Numbered from the stretch's first letter, positions 44,969-56,976 are shown. The stretch: 64,000 nucleotides of DNA from Colocasia esculenta (GCA_014218235.1 CM024763.1:82074244-82138243), one strand, 5' to 3'. Numbers and translations are program-made. The notes: generated from the sequence alone by a model not told the origin.

Positions 44969-46940
44969 TCAGTTGTATCTTCTCATATTTTTCGTTATGG
45001 GGCCACAGAATGGTTGACGGGTGTTCTGCATCACTATGGTGAAATCTTGAAGAAATCTGGTATCTATGGAGCTGTTGAGGCAGCATTGTATGACTATCCC
45101 TGTTACACAGGTGTTCTCCGAGGTTTGGTGGAGAGATTTAGCCCCAGATGGAATACCTTCGGGACGGCTGAGGGTGAAACTTCCATTGACTTATGGGGTT
45201 TTCACCAAATTTCAGGCCTGCCGATATCTGGGCTTCTTTATGAAGAAATTGTATTGGATGACTTGCACAGCCACTGCAGTAATGGCTCTGGCCAGTATTT
45301 CTATCCATATAGCCTCCGTTTCCTGACAAAAGTATGGCGGGACCTAGCCCGTGTCGGGAAAACAGACAGAGCATCCTCGTCTTCCTCAACTATAAGAGTC
45401 AGTCAAAATGCTTGGCTTCGATATTTTTATAATGGGCCATTTTGCTTCTTCGATGGCTTTTCAGTTGAGGGTCGCTGTTTAGAAGAATATCAACAGCTAG
45501 AAGTGAAGAAGCCTTCCCGGGGACGATTCATTTGTGCCCCGAAGGATATGGGTTGGAAACCTCGGCGGCTACCTGACCGCACTTACTTGGCCGCTTACTT
45601 AGTTTACTGGCTGTCCTGCTTTGTGGTTCCCTATGGAGAGGAAGAATATATTCGGCCAGGCCTTATTTATCCTGCTTGCCTTCTGGCCGAGGGCCGTCAA
45701 CTTGCTTTGGCTCCTGCAGCACTAGCAAATATATTTCACGGGTTGGGATCGTTGAGTTCACATCCCAGTCCCCGAGATCGGAAGGTGCAGCTACCCACCC
45801 ATTACTTGAGTGCTTGGGCCGGCCTCTTGCTGCCTAGTTTGTGTCAGACAATTGATTTGCCTCGCTCTTCAGCTCCATTAATTTTAATGTTCCGGAATCG
45901 TCCAGCTGGAGATCCACTGACAGAGCTGATGAGTACTAGATCCAGTTTATCTTTTCTGCCGAACAACGAGCAGGGGCTACTTCAATTTGACAATGCATCC
46001 CGAGGAACCAGGCCTTTCTGCACCCAGACTTCCGACGGGATACAATATCATTCAGCAAGTAGCAATAGCTCCAGCCAGTCTGTATATCAGGACTGGTTAT
46101 GCTGTATTCGGCCCGGGGTATTGGTGTATCGCGTGGGATCGACTCTTATCACTGAGCCTTATTATCCTTCGCGATTTGCCAGAAATTTTGGGTACGATCA
46201 ATCTATCCCGCCACCTGCGGAATTTCCATTGTCACTTCGACTCCAACGCGGTCATGATGCTCACATGACGGCAGCAAATTGGTGGAATTATTTCCGTCGT
46301 CCTGAAACAGGTTCGGCATGTGCCCTTCCTGCTCCAGGAATGACGGGACATATGGATATATTTTATGCCAGATGGTGGTTTGACCGGAGCGGTATTTTCC
46401 GACTCTCCCCTGGCAAAATAAGGGAGATGGAGGATTCTCGGCTTGTGCAGTACAGCTTGTCCCCGGTCTTCATTGACGAGGCATATCTTAACCGGCACTT
46501 TTCCAGCATAGCAGCCTCATATAAGAAGCGTTATGATGCCAGTATGTCACATAATACCAAGGCTGAGAATGACAGGTATTATTATCAGGGGGAAATATCG
46601 CTTTTGGCACCCATATAGCTGTTTTGGACAAAGGCCCCAGTCGCCAGCGATGATTCTTCATCATATTGCTGGTGGAATCATTTATTATCTGACTGCGGTC
46701 ACTCTCCTACAGTACCTTTGTTGACCAAGTTACCTCCAGAGAGCATCGGCCATCCTGGATGGACACGATGGGAAAGACATCTTATTAATGTAATTGGCAA
46801 TATTGGGCCTCTGGAATATATCCCTTGGCTGGAAAATGCCAAGACATTTCAAGATGTTCATGATATTATGAAGAGAGTGGGGAAAGCTTGTAGCACCACC
46901 TTCCTTCAGCTGGTACCAAAGCCTTTATCAGAATCAGCAC
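44969..46940 (+). pseudogene. Element C antisense gene, plant mobile domain
   Basis: Continues the frame of 41305-41994 across element D. It carries the plant mobile domain: LRGLVERFSPRWNTF, TSIDLWGFHQISGLPISG, YLAAYLVYWLSCFVVPYGEE, PGLIYPACLLAEGRQLALAP and HYLSAWAGLLLPSLC. This domain (PF10536 family) is found in plant transposons and in host proteins such as MAIN-like factors. A TAG at 46616-46618 breaks an otherwise open frame, which resumes LFWTKAPVASDD and ends at a GTAAGC donor at 46941. Its job in the element is unknown. Confidence 0.82.
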
Positions 46941-47026
46941 GTAAGCCACCCCTTTTTCCCTTCTTCTTGCCTTTTTTTTTTCTTTCTTTCCCCCCTCTTT
47001 TTTTTTATAGTGACCTTGTCTTCCAG

Positions 47027-48691
47027 CTACTCCCGCTTTGAGGATTAACGGGGATAGGGGCAACGGGACTCGCCCTGGCGCTCCTTCTTCCTCTACCAAT
47101 AGAAGAGCTGAGAAGGCCAAAGAGGTTGCGTATGCCTCCTCGAGCGGTATACTCTTTTGACATTCCCCCGCCTCTCTTTTTTCTTTTATCATCAGTTCTC
47201 ATATTGATTTCTTCCATACTTTTCTGCACTAGATGATGAAACTGATGAGGCGGGCGCCGGTTCACCCCTTCCAGATGAGTGTGGTTCTCCGCCCGAAAGT
47301 CCCTCTATTTTTCATGGCGAGGGAAACGGGACCACTCTACAGGCTATGGCAGATCCTTTGCCCGAAGAGGGGACTGATGGAGCTCCTTCTCATTTTGCAT
47401 TTTCTGGGGTGGTAGAAGCCGATGTCGACTGCCCAGGATTCACATATGCTGAACTGGGAGCTTCAGAAGGAGAGTATTCTTCTGCCCCCGTTGAGGTGTA
47501 TATCCCGAGACCTGTGGAGGAACCCCCTGTAGGGACAACTTCTTTTGGTGAGCCGATTTTCTTAAACCCATATAGAGTTTTTCATGACATATTTCTTCTC
47601 ATGACGAATCCTCCTCCCTTGCTGTATTTGCTTTTAAAAGGGGCAGAATTCTGTGATCAATTGTTTGGCTGGGGAACGAGAGATTCATATTCTGTCTCAG
47701 GGCGAACTTCTCCATCCCGAGTTGGGGAATTTCGATGAGCCCGTTTTTGGACTTCCCAGCTCAATCTGCCTTTCAAGTGGGGGACACCACAAGTGGAGGC
47801 GGAGACCTTCACCAGGCAGATTCTACCTATGTCCCTCCAACCTTCCCATATGATGGGGAACAGTTTTATGCAAATTCGCCATATTTTCCCAGCTCTTTTC
47901 AAGATCCGTGTCCTGGACCATCCAATCTCGCCCAACCTTCAGAATCTGAGGCTGAGGAGGAAGGCGAAATTCCCGTTCCAGGTGAAGAGGAGCCGATCTT
48001 TGGGTCTTGCATCTTTGACTTGGTGTTTTACCAGCTTTCTCTTGCTAACAGCTTTTTCCTTGCTGCTGATTTCTTTTCTGGGGCAGACATTGTGCCGAAT
48101 CTTGACGAGGAGAACTCTCCGTCCTTGGAGGTTGGTGCTCCTCCTGAGCATGGTATAAGATGGCCTGAGGGGACGCAAGCAGCCCCGTATTTTGCTGATG
48201 ACGGCTGTTGGGAATTCCTTGTTGGCAGAATAACGGCATTGGCAGACTCCACAGACCCGGCGCCCATTGAAGTTATTCGAGAGGCGCTGGAGCAACACAC
48301 CGGATCTGCCTTTAGCATGGGAGTCCAGCAGGAGCGTTGGATGAATTTTATCACCGATGTTTGGAACAGGGTGTACACTCGTCAGGTTGAGATGACCTGG
48401 GCCCAGCGATTTGAAGCTCTGGAGAGCGATGCTGAAGCCGATGATCCCCAGGCTGTTGAAGTGCGCAAGCGTCAGAAGACGCGAGAACTGCAGATGGCTC
48501 GGCTGGAACGCGAGCTTGGCGAGGCAATATCTTGTCAGGCTCAAGATGCCAGAGATGAAGCTGAGGGTCCCGAAGAGGGAGGTCTCCGTGCTAGAGATGG
48601 AAACGGCTCTCGCCGGCCTGGATCTTCCAAAGCAAGGAAGGCAGAGCGGCTGCAGAAGAAGACACCCTCCTGCCTTTGTTTTTCAACATAG
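47027..48691 (+). pseudogene. Element C antisense gene, 3' exons
   Basis: Exons inferred from GT/AG sites and comparison with element A: 47027-47146 (TPALRINGDRGNG to AYASSS), 47233-47547 (DDETDEAGAGSP to VGTTSF), 47641-47981 (AEFCDQLFGWG, later AQSAFQVGDT) and 48087-48691 (DIVPNLDEEN to ERLQKKTPSCLCFST). Phases agree for the first three junctions. A frame change near 47.70-47.74 kb is needed. The two last introns are 93 and 105 bp and open, so unspliced reading is also possible. The C-terminus is rich in Glu, Arg and Gln and probably coiled-coil. Confidence 0.7.
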
Positions 48692-48885
48692 CCTTTGTGC
48701 ATTAGGCTCGTTGTCCTGATTTGTTGTTGTTTTTTTTTTTGTAAATAGTGTGTGACTATCTGTCACCCCTTATGAATATGTAACAGAGTGACTTATGACT
48801 TTATGAATATAAATATGAAGGACAAGAAAATTCCTTCTTTCATTTTCTGTCTCTTTTTTTTTCTTTCCTTTTTATTTTCACATTA

Positions 48886-49017
48886 CCAGCTTTAGCGCCC
48901 TTTCGGGTTTTCACCAAGACTGGCCCCCTTTAGCTTTTTCCAACGCGCCCTTTCGGGTTTTCGCGTTGAGGGGTTATCCATTTTTGCCTGAAGCGCCCTC
49001 TCGGGTTTTCACCTCAG
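48886..49017 (-). other. Triple GNRA stem-loop module, element C copy 1
   Basis: In element sense (minus): HP1 48988-49017 with stem CTGAGG/CTTCAG, inner CCC/GGG, loop GAGA. HP2 48941-48968 with perfect stem CAACGCG/CGCGTTG, bulge AAAA, inner CCC/GGG, loop GAAA. HP3 48886-48923 with stem CCAGTCTTGGT/GCTAAAGCTGG (one mismatch, several G-T pairs) and loop GAAA. Same order and shape as in element A. Confidence 0.75.
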
Positions 49018-49738
49018 CTGGATTTTTTTGATCTTTTTACCCTCAAGCATACAGTGAGCTGTATACTTGAGTCCATCGGGGTATCTCTGTTTTCTAACCC
49101 CTTTTGTTTCTTCTCTCTCTTTTTTTTTTTACCAAGGTTGTCGAGGACTCAGCTGACTTGGATGGCTGAATGACTAAAGGTTTGGTTGTGGAGTGAGTGA
49201 TGGTTTCAGATGTGGTTTGAGATTTGAATATGGCCAATGATTGGAAATTCGGATTTGGAATTTGGTTTTGGATGTGGATTTGGGTTTGAATATAAGTAAA
49301 CTGGGTGACTTGGGTCACCTTTGTGGTATTTTGGATTTGGGTTTGGATATGAGTACGTTGGGTGATTTGAGTCACCTTTGTGATATTTTGGGTTTGGGTT
49401 TGGATATGAGTATGTGATTTGGGTCTGATTTGGCCCTGGACTTGGTTTTGAATGGGTTCTGGAATGGTGTTTATCATTTGGCTTTGGGATTTGAATTTCG
49501 CCCCTTCTTGATGGCTTGGTGCCGGGCTAAAGGGGTTTGCAATTGGATTTGAATGGCTGGAGAGGAAAAAGCCTTCCTGCCTTTGTTTCACAGCACAACA
49601 TTTGTATATTGGGCTTGTTGCCTTGATCTCTTTTCTATGCGGTATCTGTCACCCTCTGCAAGTTTGTAATGTGGCGACTTGTATGAATGGAGGACTAAGA
49701 AATCTTCTTTTTCATCATTTCATTTTTTTGGTCACCTT

Positions 49739-49877
49739 ACCAGCCTTAGCGCCCTTTCGGGTTTTCACCAAGACTGGCCCCCTTTAGCTTTTTCCAACGC
49801 GCCCTTTCGGGTTTTCACGTTGAGGGGTTATCCATTTTTGCCTGAAGCGCCCTCTCGGGTTTTCGCCTCAGCTGGAT
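49739..49877 (-). other. Triple GNRA stem-loop module, element C copy 2
   Basis: Second copy with the same three hairpins. HP2 stem is CAACGTG/CGCGTTG, intermediate between copy 1 and element A, with a T-G pair. Loops are GAGA, GAAA and GAAA. Confidence 0.72.
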
Positions 49878-49985
49878 TTTTGATCTTTTTACCCTTAAGC
49901 ACACAAGGAATCGTATACTTAAGTCCATCGGGGGTATCTCTATTTTTAACCCCCCTTTTCTCTCTCTTTTTTTTTTTTTTTTGAA

Positions 49986-50334
49986 GATTTGACTGGATCA
50001 GATACTCAAAAGGGTGAGGGTCCGGTTCTGAAACGGGTGGTGAACTGGGATGGGATGGGTGATGAGCTAGGATGGGATGGGTGGTAAGCTAGGATGGGAT
50101 GGTGGTGATGGCTTCTGAGCGTGAAGATTTTTTTTATTTTTGGGTATTTTTATGGGCTTTGGTATGGAGTTTGGGGTTTGGATTTGAATTCGGCCTATCC
50201 TTGATGGCGTAGGGCTAAGATAAAGGGTTTGCATTCGGATTCATATTGGAATTAGGATTGGGTTTATCCTTGGATTTGGATATCGACATGTGGGGTTTAG
50301 GTTATTTTAGTTTTGGTTTTGATTTTGGATTTGA
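49986..50334. other. Low-complexity spacer in element C
   Basis: GGGATGGGT-rich and GATTTGG-rich sequence between the hairpin module and the repeat array. Nothing coding. Confidence 0.5.
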
Positions 50335-50824
50335 CATAGCCTACCTTTATGGTTTGTTGGCTATAGCCATGGTATTCTGGACTTAATATAGCCTACCTTT
50401 TTGGTTTGCCGGCTATGATTTTGGGTATTTGGATTTGACATAGCCTACCTTTTTGGTTTGCTGGCTATGGTTTTGATATGGTTTTGACATAGCCTACCTT
50501 TTTGGTTTGCTGGCTATGGTTTTGGTATTTGGATTTGACATAGCCTACCTTTGTGGTTTACTGGCTATGGTTTGGGTATTTTGGATTTGGCATAGCCTAC
50601 CTTTTTGGTTTGCTGGCTATGGTTTGGGTATTTTTGGATTTGACATAGCCTACCTTTGTGGTTTGTTGGCTATTGTTTTGGTATTTGGATGTGACATAGC
50701 CTACCTTTGTGGCTTGCTGGCTATGATTTTGATATTTGGATTGACATAGCCTACCTTTTTGGTTTGTTGGCTATGGTTTTGATATGGTTTTGACATAGCC
50801 TACCTTTTTGGTTTGTTGGCTATG
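50335..50824 (-). repeat. Array of about ten hairpin units, element C
   Basis: Period close to 50 bp. In element sense each unit reads CATAGCC, AGCAA, ACC, AAAAA, GGT, A, GGCTATG: a 7-bp outer stem, an asymmetric bulge and a 3-bp inner stem. It lies just after pol, as does the related array in element A. Confidence 0.85.
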
Positions 50825-51055
50825 GTTTTGGTATTTGACGTAATTCATCATTGTAGCTTGGAACCTCATTTGGCGGGATATGCAAAATAAGCCTCCATCT
50901 TTTATTGAATTTTCCCTTTTTTTTTTGGTTTATACATGGAATGCCCTTGACTTCATGCTCGGTAGGGACTGAAAGGTTTGGGATATATGACGGGCAGGTG
51001 GAAATTTGATTCCTTTGTCCCTATCTATAGAAAAACTTTCATCATCATTTTTTCT

Positions 51056-52504
51056 TTATTTTCTTTGGGCTTCATTCCCTTTTTGGGTGATGGGTTTTTG
51101 TTTTGGCGGCTGGTCAGGGAATTCATGCTCTGGCGCGTGATACAATTTCATGTGTTTCTCGTTAAGCGGGGGAAAGGGCACATTACCTTTATGGTCAACT
51201 AGCCGGTATGCGCCTCCTTCATATGCTAGAGTGACAATATATGGACCGAGCCAGGTGGGTTGAAGTTTGCCACATGACTTTCCGGCCATTGCTTCCCTGC
51301 ATTTGACCATGACGAGATCCCCTTGCTTAAAAGCTCTGGGTCTTGCTAATTTGTCGAATGCTCGAACCATTCTAGCCTGATATACTTGGAGAGACTTGTA
51401 TGCTTCAAGGCGCTTTCCTTCTAGATTGGAGAGCTCCTCAAGTCTCCTTTCAATTTGATCTTGATCTTGATTTTGTAATTCAGCTTGGATTGCCACCCGA
51501 TAGGATGCCATTTCAATTTCTATAGGGATCATGGCCTCAGTTCCATATACCAAGGAGAAGGGTGAACATCCGGTAGAGGTTTTATACACAGTTCGATAAG
51601 CCCATAAGGCCTCATGAACCTTTTCTCCCCATTCCCGCTTTCTATTGCTGATTATCTTGGCAAGCAATTTGCAGAGGGTTTTGTTGAAGGCTTCTGCCAA
51701 CCCATTTGCTTGTGGATTGTATACTGAAGATGTTCTCCAATCAATATGAAATTTTGCCGCCAAGGCATATATTGTTTTATTTCTGAATTGTGACCCATTA
51801 TCGGATATGATTCTGTGAGGAGTCCCAAATCTGTATATTATGTTTTGCTTGACAAATTTGGCGACTGACTCTCCGGTTACCTCCCTCAACGGGATAGCTT
51901 CAGCCCACCGAGAGAAGTAATCTGTAGCAGCCAGTATGAACTTGTGGCCTTGAGATGAAGGTGGGAATGGCCCCACAATATCCATACCCCATTCGGCAAA
52001 CGGCCATGTTGGCGCAGTGGGATGTAATACATTTGGTGATTTTCTTGGTATAGGGCCAAATGCTTGACACTGATGACATGTACGGGCATATCGAATGCAA
52101 TCCGCGTACATGGTAGGCCAGTAGAAGCCTTTTAACTTGATATTGATTTTCATCTTCTCTCCTGCCTAGTGTGCACCACACAGTCCGGAGTGAACTTCTT
52201 TCATGATGATTTTGGCTTCTTTGAGGGATAAGCATCTGAGGAGGACTGGTCCTTTCTTTTCATGGACCAGCTTATACAGCTGATCTGCTATTATTTGATA
52301 TGATGTAGCCCTGCGTAAGAGCTGAATTCTTTGTGTTCGATCAGGAGGTAGCCAACCTTTCTTGATTCTGGTAATCGGCTCACGCCAATCTTCAGATTCA
52401 TTTGTTGTATCTAGCTCTGTATTATATACTTCTTCGATTGCAACATCAGACTCATCGTCGAGGATACTCGGCATGAGCCTTCTGTGGCGGACACTTATGT
52501 CCAA
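51056..52504 (-). pseudogene. Element C integrase
   Basis: Minus strand. HSGLCGAH and CHQCQAFG form the HHCC domain, with TAG at 52166-52168 between them, the same codon as in element A. The core holds EWGMDIVGPFPP (D), RIISDNGSQF (D) and NGLAEAFNKTL (E), all catalytic residues present. Then come PRAFKQGDLVMVK and WLGPYIVTLA. Apart from the TAG, the frame is open from 52504 to 51056. Integrase inserts the DNA copy into the host genome. Confidence 0.9.
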
Positions 52505-53388
52505 TTCCCCTTCAGAGGCAATTTTATATCAGGGGCCAATTTGGCTAAAGCATCAGCCTGAGAATTTTCACTTCTCGGCACATGGGATATGTCAAAGAAG
52601 TTGAATTTTTCTTTGAGCTTCATGACAGTGGTATAGTATGGAAGCAATTGTGGTTTACGGACTTCATACTGGCCCAATATTTGTCGGATGACCAGCTGCG
52701 AGTCACCATAAACTTGTATGCCTTTGATTCCCATTTCGAGAGCCAGCCGGAGCCCAATAATCAGAGCTTCATATTCGGCTTCATTATTTGTGAGTGGCTT
52801 CATAAGAGCACAGGAGTTGTATAAGATTCCTCCATGTGGAGTGACTAAAACAATCCCTGCTCCCGTAGAGACGGTGGTAGAACCATCAGTATAATGAAGA
52901 GTTCGGGAAGCTCCATCGAAATATAATTCCCAAGAGGGTAGCTCAATTGTGGCAACCTCTTCGAGAACTGAATTTTCACTTGCAGGAGAAAGAGTTTCTT
53001 CTTCTGGGAGATTTATAGATAAAGGGGAATCTTCCGACACTGGATGTGCGGCCAAAAATTCGGCCAAGCCTTGCCCTTTGATTGCCCTTTGTGGGATGTA
53101 TGTGATATCAAATTCCATAAGGAGCAGAGCCCATTTCGCGAGTCTTCCTGACAATATGGGTTGTCTTAGCAGATATTTGATTGGATCATACTTGGAGATG
53201 AGTTTAATTTCATGAGCCAACAGATAATGCCTCAATTTCTTTGCAGCAAATACCAGTGCTAGGCATACTTTTTCCATTGGAGCATACCGGAGTTCCGGAC
53301 CAATTAGCTTTCTGCTAAGATAATATAAAGCTTGCTCTCTATCATCTTCATTTGTTTGTGCCAATAGAGCTCCCAAAGAAGCATCCAT
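52495..53388 (-). pseudogene. Element C Ty3-type RNase H and second RNase H
   Basis: Minus strand. The first domain reads MDASLGALLAQ, LYYLSRKLIGPELRYAP and EKVCLALVFAAKKLRHYLL. The second is the plant/archaeal-like RNase H: LYFDGASRTLHYTDGS, LTNNEAEYEALIIGLRLAL, VYGDSQLVIRQILG and HVPRSENSQADALAKLA, with the Asp, Glu and Asp residues present. The frame starts after a TAG near 53459 that replaces a Glu codon of element A. It runs into the integrase N-terminal segment in another frame. Confidence 0.88.
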
Positions 53389-54255
53389 AGCTGCAATATA
53401 GAGTATAAGAGGCTTTCCAATAACTGGCGCTCCTAGGACTGGAGGAGTGAGAAGATACTATTTGATTTGTTCAAGAGCGTCCTGACATTCTTGGTCCCAG
53501 ATAAAGGGAGCATTCTTCTTCATTAGTTTGCCGAACGGCATGCATCTTCCTGAGAGATTGGATATGAATCGCCTGATATAGGCTAATCTCCCTTGGAGTG
53601 ACCTTAGCTCTGTCAAATTTTGAGGAGAAGGCAGCTGCTGGACGCCTTGATTTTATCGGGGTCTATTTCTATTCCCCGGTATTTGATGATGAAGCCCAGG
53701 AACTTGCCACTTGAAACCCCGAATGCACATTTCATAGGGTTCATCTTCAATTTGAATTGACGAAGCCTTTCAAAAACACGGCGAAGATCGTATAGATGAT
53801 CCCCCCGTTTTTTGGTTTTGACGACTAAATCATCCACATAGCATTCAACCACATCATGGATCATTTCATTGAATATCTTAGTCATGGCTCTTTGATATGT
53901 AGCCCCTGCATTTTTCAAACCAAAGGGCATCCGCTTGTAGTTGAAGATACCTTTGGGTGATCTGAATGCAGTATGATCTTTATCTTTGATCGCCATCCGG
54001 ACTTGATTGTAACCGGAAGACCCGTCCATGAAAGACAAGGCTTCATATCCGGTGGTCATATCCACCATAGTTTCAGTGATTGGAACTGGGAAATCATCCT
54101 TGGGACATGCTTTATTTAAGTCCCTGTAGTCAATGCATCTCCGGATTTGACCATTCTTTTTCTTCACAGGAACAATATTGGCGAGCCATATTGGATATAT
54201 GCACGGCTCGATGAAGTCTACTTCAGAAAGCTTGTCGACTTCAGTATTTACTTTC
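53389..54255 (-). pseudogene. Element C reverse transcriptase
   Basis: Minus strand. RRCIDYRDLNKACPKDDFPV, SFMDGSSGYNQVRMA, MPFGLKNAGATYQRAMTKIF and CYVDDLVVKTKKR give all core RT blocks, active site YVDD intact. One missing base near 53640 (GCGTCCAGCAG where element A has GCGATCCAGCAA) shifts the frame and ends it at 53613. The sequence further on returns to the expected RT connection. Confidence 0.88.
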
Positions 54256-55620
54256 AATTCTAGTTCGTGCCGCATACGCCTTTGAGCTTGTTTGACAGGC
54301 TTGGCCGTGTGCAGTATGGATAATGCATGCTCAGCAACTGATGGCTCTAGTCCTGGCATTTCTTTATAATTCCAAGCGAAACAATCTTGGAATTCCAGCA
54401 GAAGAATTTGAGAAGATTGCCTCTCTTGTTCATCAAGAAGGGCGCTGATAAAGATTGGCCGGGGATCTTGTTGACTCCCGAGGTTGAGTTCAATCAATTC
54501 ATCAATAGTGGCTTGTCCACCATCTTCAATTTCTTGGGGAGCTGGTTGCAGATCTATGAAATCCTCCGCGTCATCAGAATTGGTGACGTGAACTTCATGG
54601 AGATCTATGTTTTCAAAATTTGTGGATGAACTTCATGGAGATCTATGAAATTATGTAATGTGCCACATGCTCCCGAGGTGTCCCGTGCCCATCATACTTA
54701 GGCAACTTTGGGATTTTGGGACATGATTCTGGCAGCTTCTTGAGTTGATGATGTACAGGGAACGGGACAAAATATAAACCCGTAGCCTGAATACCCTCGC
54801 CCTGCTGGGCGAACATATCTTCAACCATCTTCTTTATTTCATGCCTTTGAATTTGCAAGGCTTCTGTTTGAGGAGGCATGATATTAGATGGGTCATTGAT
54901 ATCCGGACCCGTAGCTTGAGGAAGAAGACCAGTTGAAGAAATTGCTGGATTATGTAATGAGATAAGTTCATCCGGATGCTGGCTTTGTTGTTGTTGTTGA
55001 GCAGCAACCGGTTCTATGGATGGCCGATGGCTTGAGGTTGCCAATCGTCTTATCTCATTGACAAGTAAGGTCATTTCAGACCGCCACTGTTGCATGACTT
55101 CATATTTGTCGTCATCCGCCATTGCGTGGAAATTTTCTTTTGTCGGCAAGTTGATGACGGGATGACTGCCAGAGGTAGAGGGCCCACCTTCTTCAAGTCG
55201 AATATTTGTTTCGTCAAGGGAGAGAAATTGAGTACCCTCATGTTGAATATTTGTTTCAATTCTAGTTCATGCCGCATACGCCTTTGAGCTTGTTTGACAG
55301 GCTTGGCCGTGTGCAGTATGGATAATGCATGCTCAGCAACTGATGGCTCTAGTCCTGACATTTCTTTATAATTCCAAGCGAAACAGTCTTGGAATTCCAG
55401 CAGAAGAATTTGATAAGATTGCCTCTCTTGTTCATCAAGAAGGGCGCTGATAAAGATTGGCCGGGGATCTTGTTGACTCCCGAGGTTGAGTTCAATCAAT
55501 TCATCAATAGTGGCCTGTCCACCATCTTCAATTTCTTGGGGAGCTGGTTGCAGATCTATGAAATCCTCCGCGTCATCAGAATTGGTGACGTGAACTTCAT
55601 GGAGATTTTTTCAAAATTTG
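54256..55620 (-). pseudogene. Duplicated pol segment flanking a gag fragment, element C
   Basis: A segment of about 370 bp just upstream of RT occurs twice, at 54256-54629 and about 55254-55620. Both copies encode IELNLGSQQDPRPIFISALL and AWNYKEM. Between them lie about 600 bp (54649-55246) nearly identical to the 5' part of gag at about 60176-60770, in the same strand. This breaks the polyprotein between protease and RT. Confidence 0.85.
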
Positions 55621-56976
55621 TGGATGAAGATTGTTTGTAAGATTCTTCTGGTAGCTCTTCATTTGATAATTCAATTGATAGAGCTGAAGTAATATCTTGA
55701 AAGTTGGAGTTGGAGGACTCCTGATTATTCTTCGTGCTGCAGACCTCTGGTGATGATCCGACAACATTGACTGTATAGGAGGATTTGGTATCATAACCTA
55801 ATCCTCTGGTGTCTCTCCCAGAGAATGGAGGTTGCCCCCGGACTTGAGAAGGTTCCCATAGTTGCTTGAAGAAATTTCTCCGGGAAACATCTTGTACCTG
55901 AGGGATTTTCTGCTTTCTGCACATCTCCTTAATCTTTTCTGGCATATCGGCCATTTCTTGTATTGATTCCAGTTGGTTATTGGACCTATCTTCCCAACCA
56001 AAATCATCCCCTGTATAAGTTGGAAGGATCAATTCCCCTTTGTAGAAGAGGATTGGCTTTGCTGCCTTTCTTGCATATTCTTTCTTCTTTCTTTTCTTTG
56101 ATGAGTGACGATGAAAGTTTTTAATCGCCGGACACTTTGTTCTTGCTTTAAAGAACAGATCTGCATGCAGTTGGATGGCAGAGGAATGCTCCCATTGATG
56201 ACTTGACTTATATGATCAGCTTCATAACTGATGCTCCGCCGTTTTGGGCGGGTTGCTTTACTTTGAGAAGTATTTGCAGGTAATTTGGTAAGGCTTTTGT
56301 TTATCACAAAAAGCTCGCCAGTTTCATTGTCTTCATTTGAGGACTCAACTTGCTTACTTTTCCCTTTAGAGAGGGAGGAGGGTTGAAGATTTGGTCCTCC
56401 GAGATATAAAGGGGCATCAGTCAGGTTGCATTCATCTTCCCGAAACGGGGCTTGATCAGCAAAGACTGTATGTTGCTTCCCTTCTTTTGCATATTTAATG
56501 CATTGATGAAGAGTTGATGGAATGACCCAATTTTCATGTAGCCAGGGTCTCCCAAGCAAGACTCTATATGATGTATTGGCATCAATAATGAAGAAGGTCA
56601 TCCTGGTGGGAAAATCCCCCAGAGTCAAGTTGACGGTGACCTTTCCGATGGCTTTCTCTGAATTCTGATTGAATCCGGTGATCTTCACATCCTTGACCCT
56701 TTGCATATAGGGCATAAGATATAGAGATTGAAAGGTCTTGATGGGCATTAGATTGATGGATGCCCCCGGATCAACCAAGATCCGATTCAATTGCATGTTG
56801 TTGATCTTTCCCTTCATATATAAGGGACGATTATGATATGGGGAAGATAATAGCAAATCTTCATCAGTGAAGGTGACATTTGCCGCCAGTGCTTCACATG
56901 CTTGCGCTTGAAAATTTGCCATATGGGCTTCATAAGTTTCTGGTTCTTGGAGTATCTTGACGAGAGTTTCTCTCAA
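55556..56976 (-). pseudogene. Element C aspartic protease and linker
   Basis: Minus strand. ILVDPGASINLMPIKTF is the active site (about 56790), with VLLGRPWLHENWVIP after it. Polar linker segments follow, with KQLWEPSQVRGQPPFS conserved in element A. A frameshift lies near 56030. The start region MRETLVKILQEPETYEAHMA overlaps the gag end. Protease would cleave the Gag-Pol precursor. Confidence 0.87.

Larger units (their letters stand above)
48650..49985 (+). repeat. Direct duplication of antisense gene 3' end and hairpin module
   Basis: The segment from the last codons of the antisense gene through the hairpin module (about 48650-49135) recurs, diverged, at about 49565-49985. Both copies share CCTGCCTTTGTTT, then TCGTTG/CTTGTTG, then CTGTCACCCC/CTGTCACCCT, then the module. 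The intervening 49140-49560 is GGATTTGG-rich low complexity. Confidence 0.75.

Noticed and set aside
47939..48544. Minus-strand frame of 201 codons
   Set aside because: Shadow of the antisense gene exons; the plus-strand reading is conserved with element A and this one is not.
41305..48691. PMD gene as an ordinary host gene
   Set aside because: It lies between the polypurine tract and pol of element C, inside matched LTRs, and its 3' exons recur at the same place in element A.
49094..49591. Minus-strand frame of 165 codons rich in Gln, Ile, Thr
   Set aside because: It translates a GGATTTGG-type low-complexity stretch; composition alone keeps it open.
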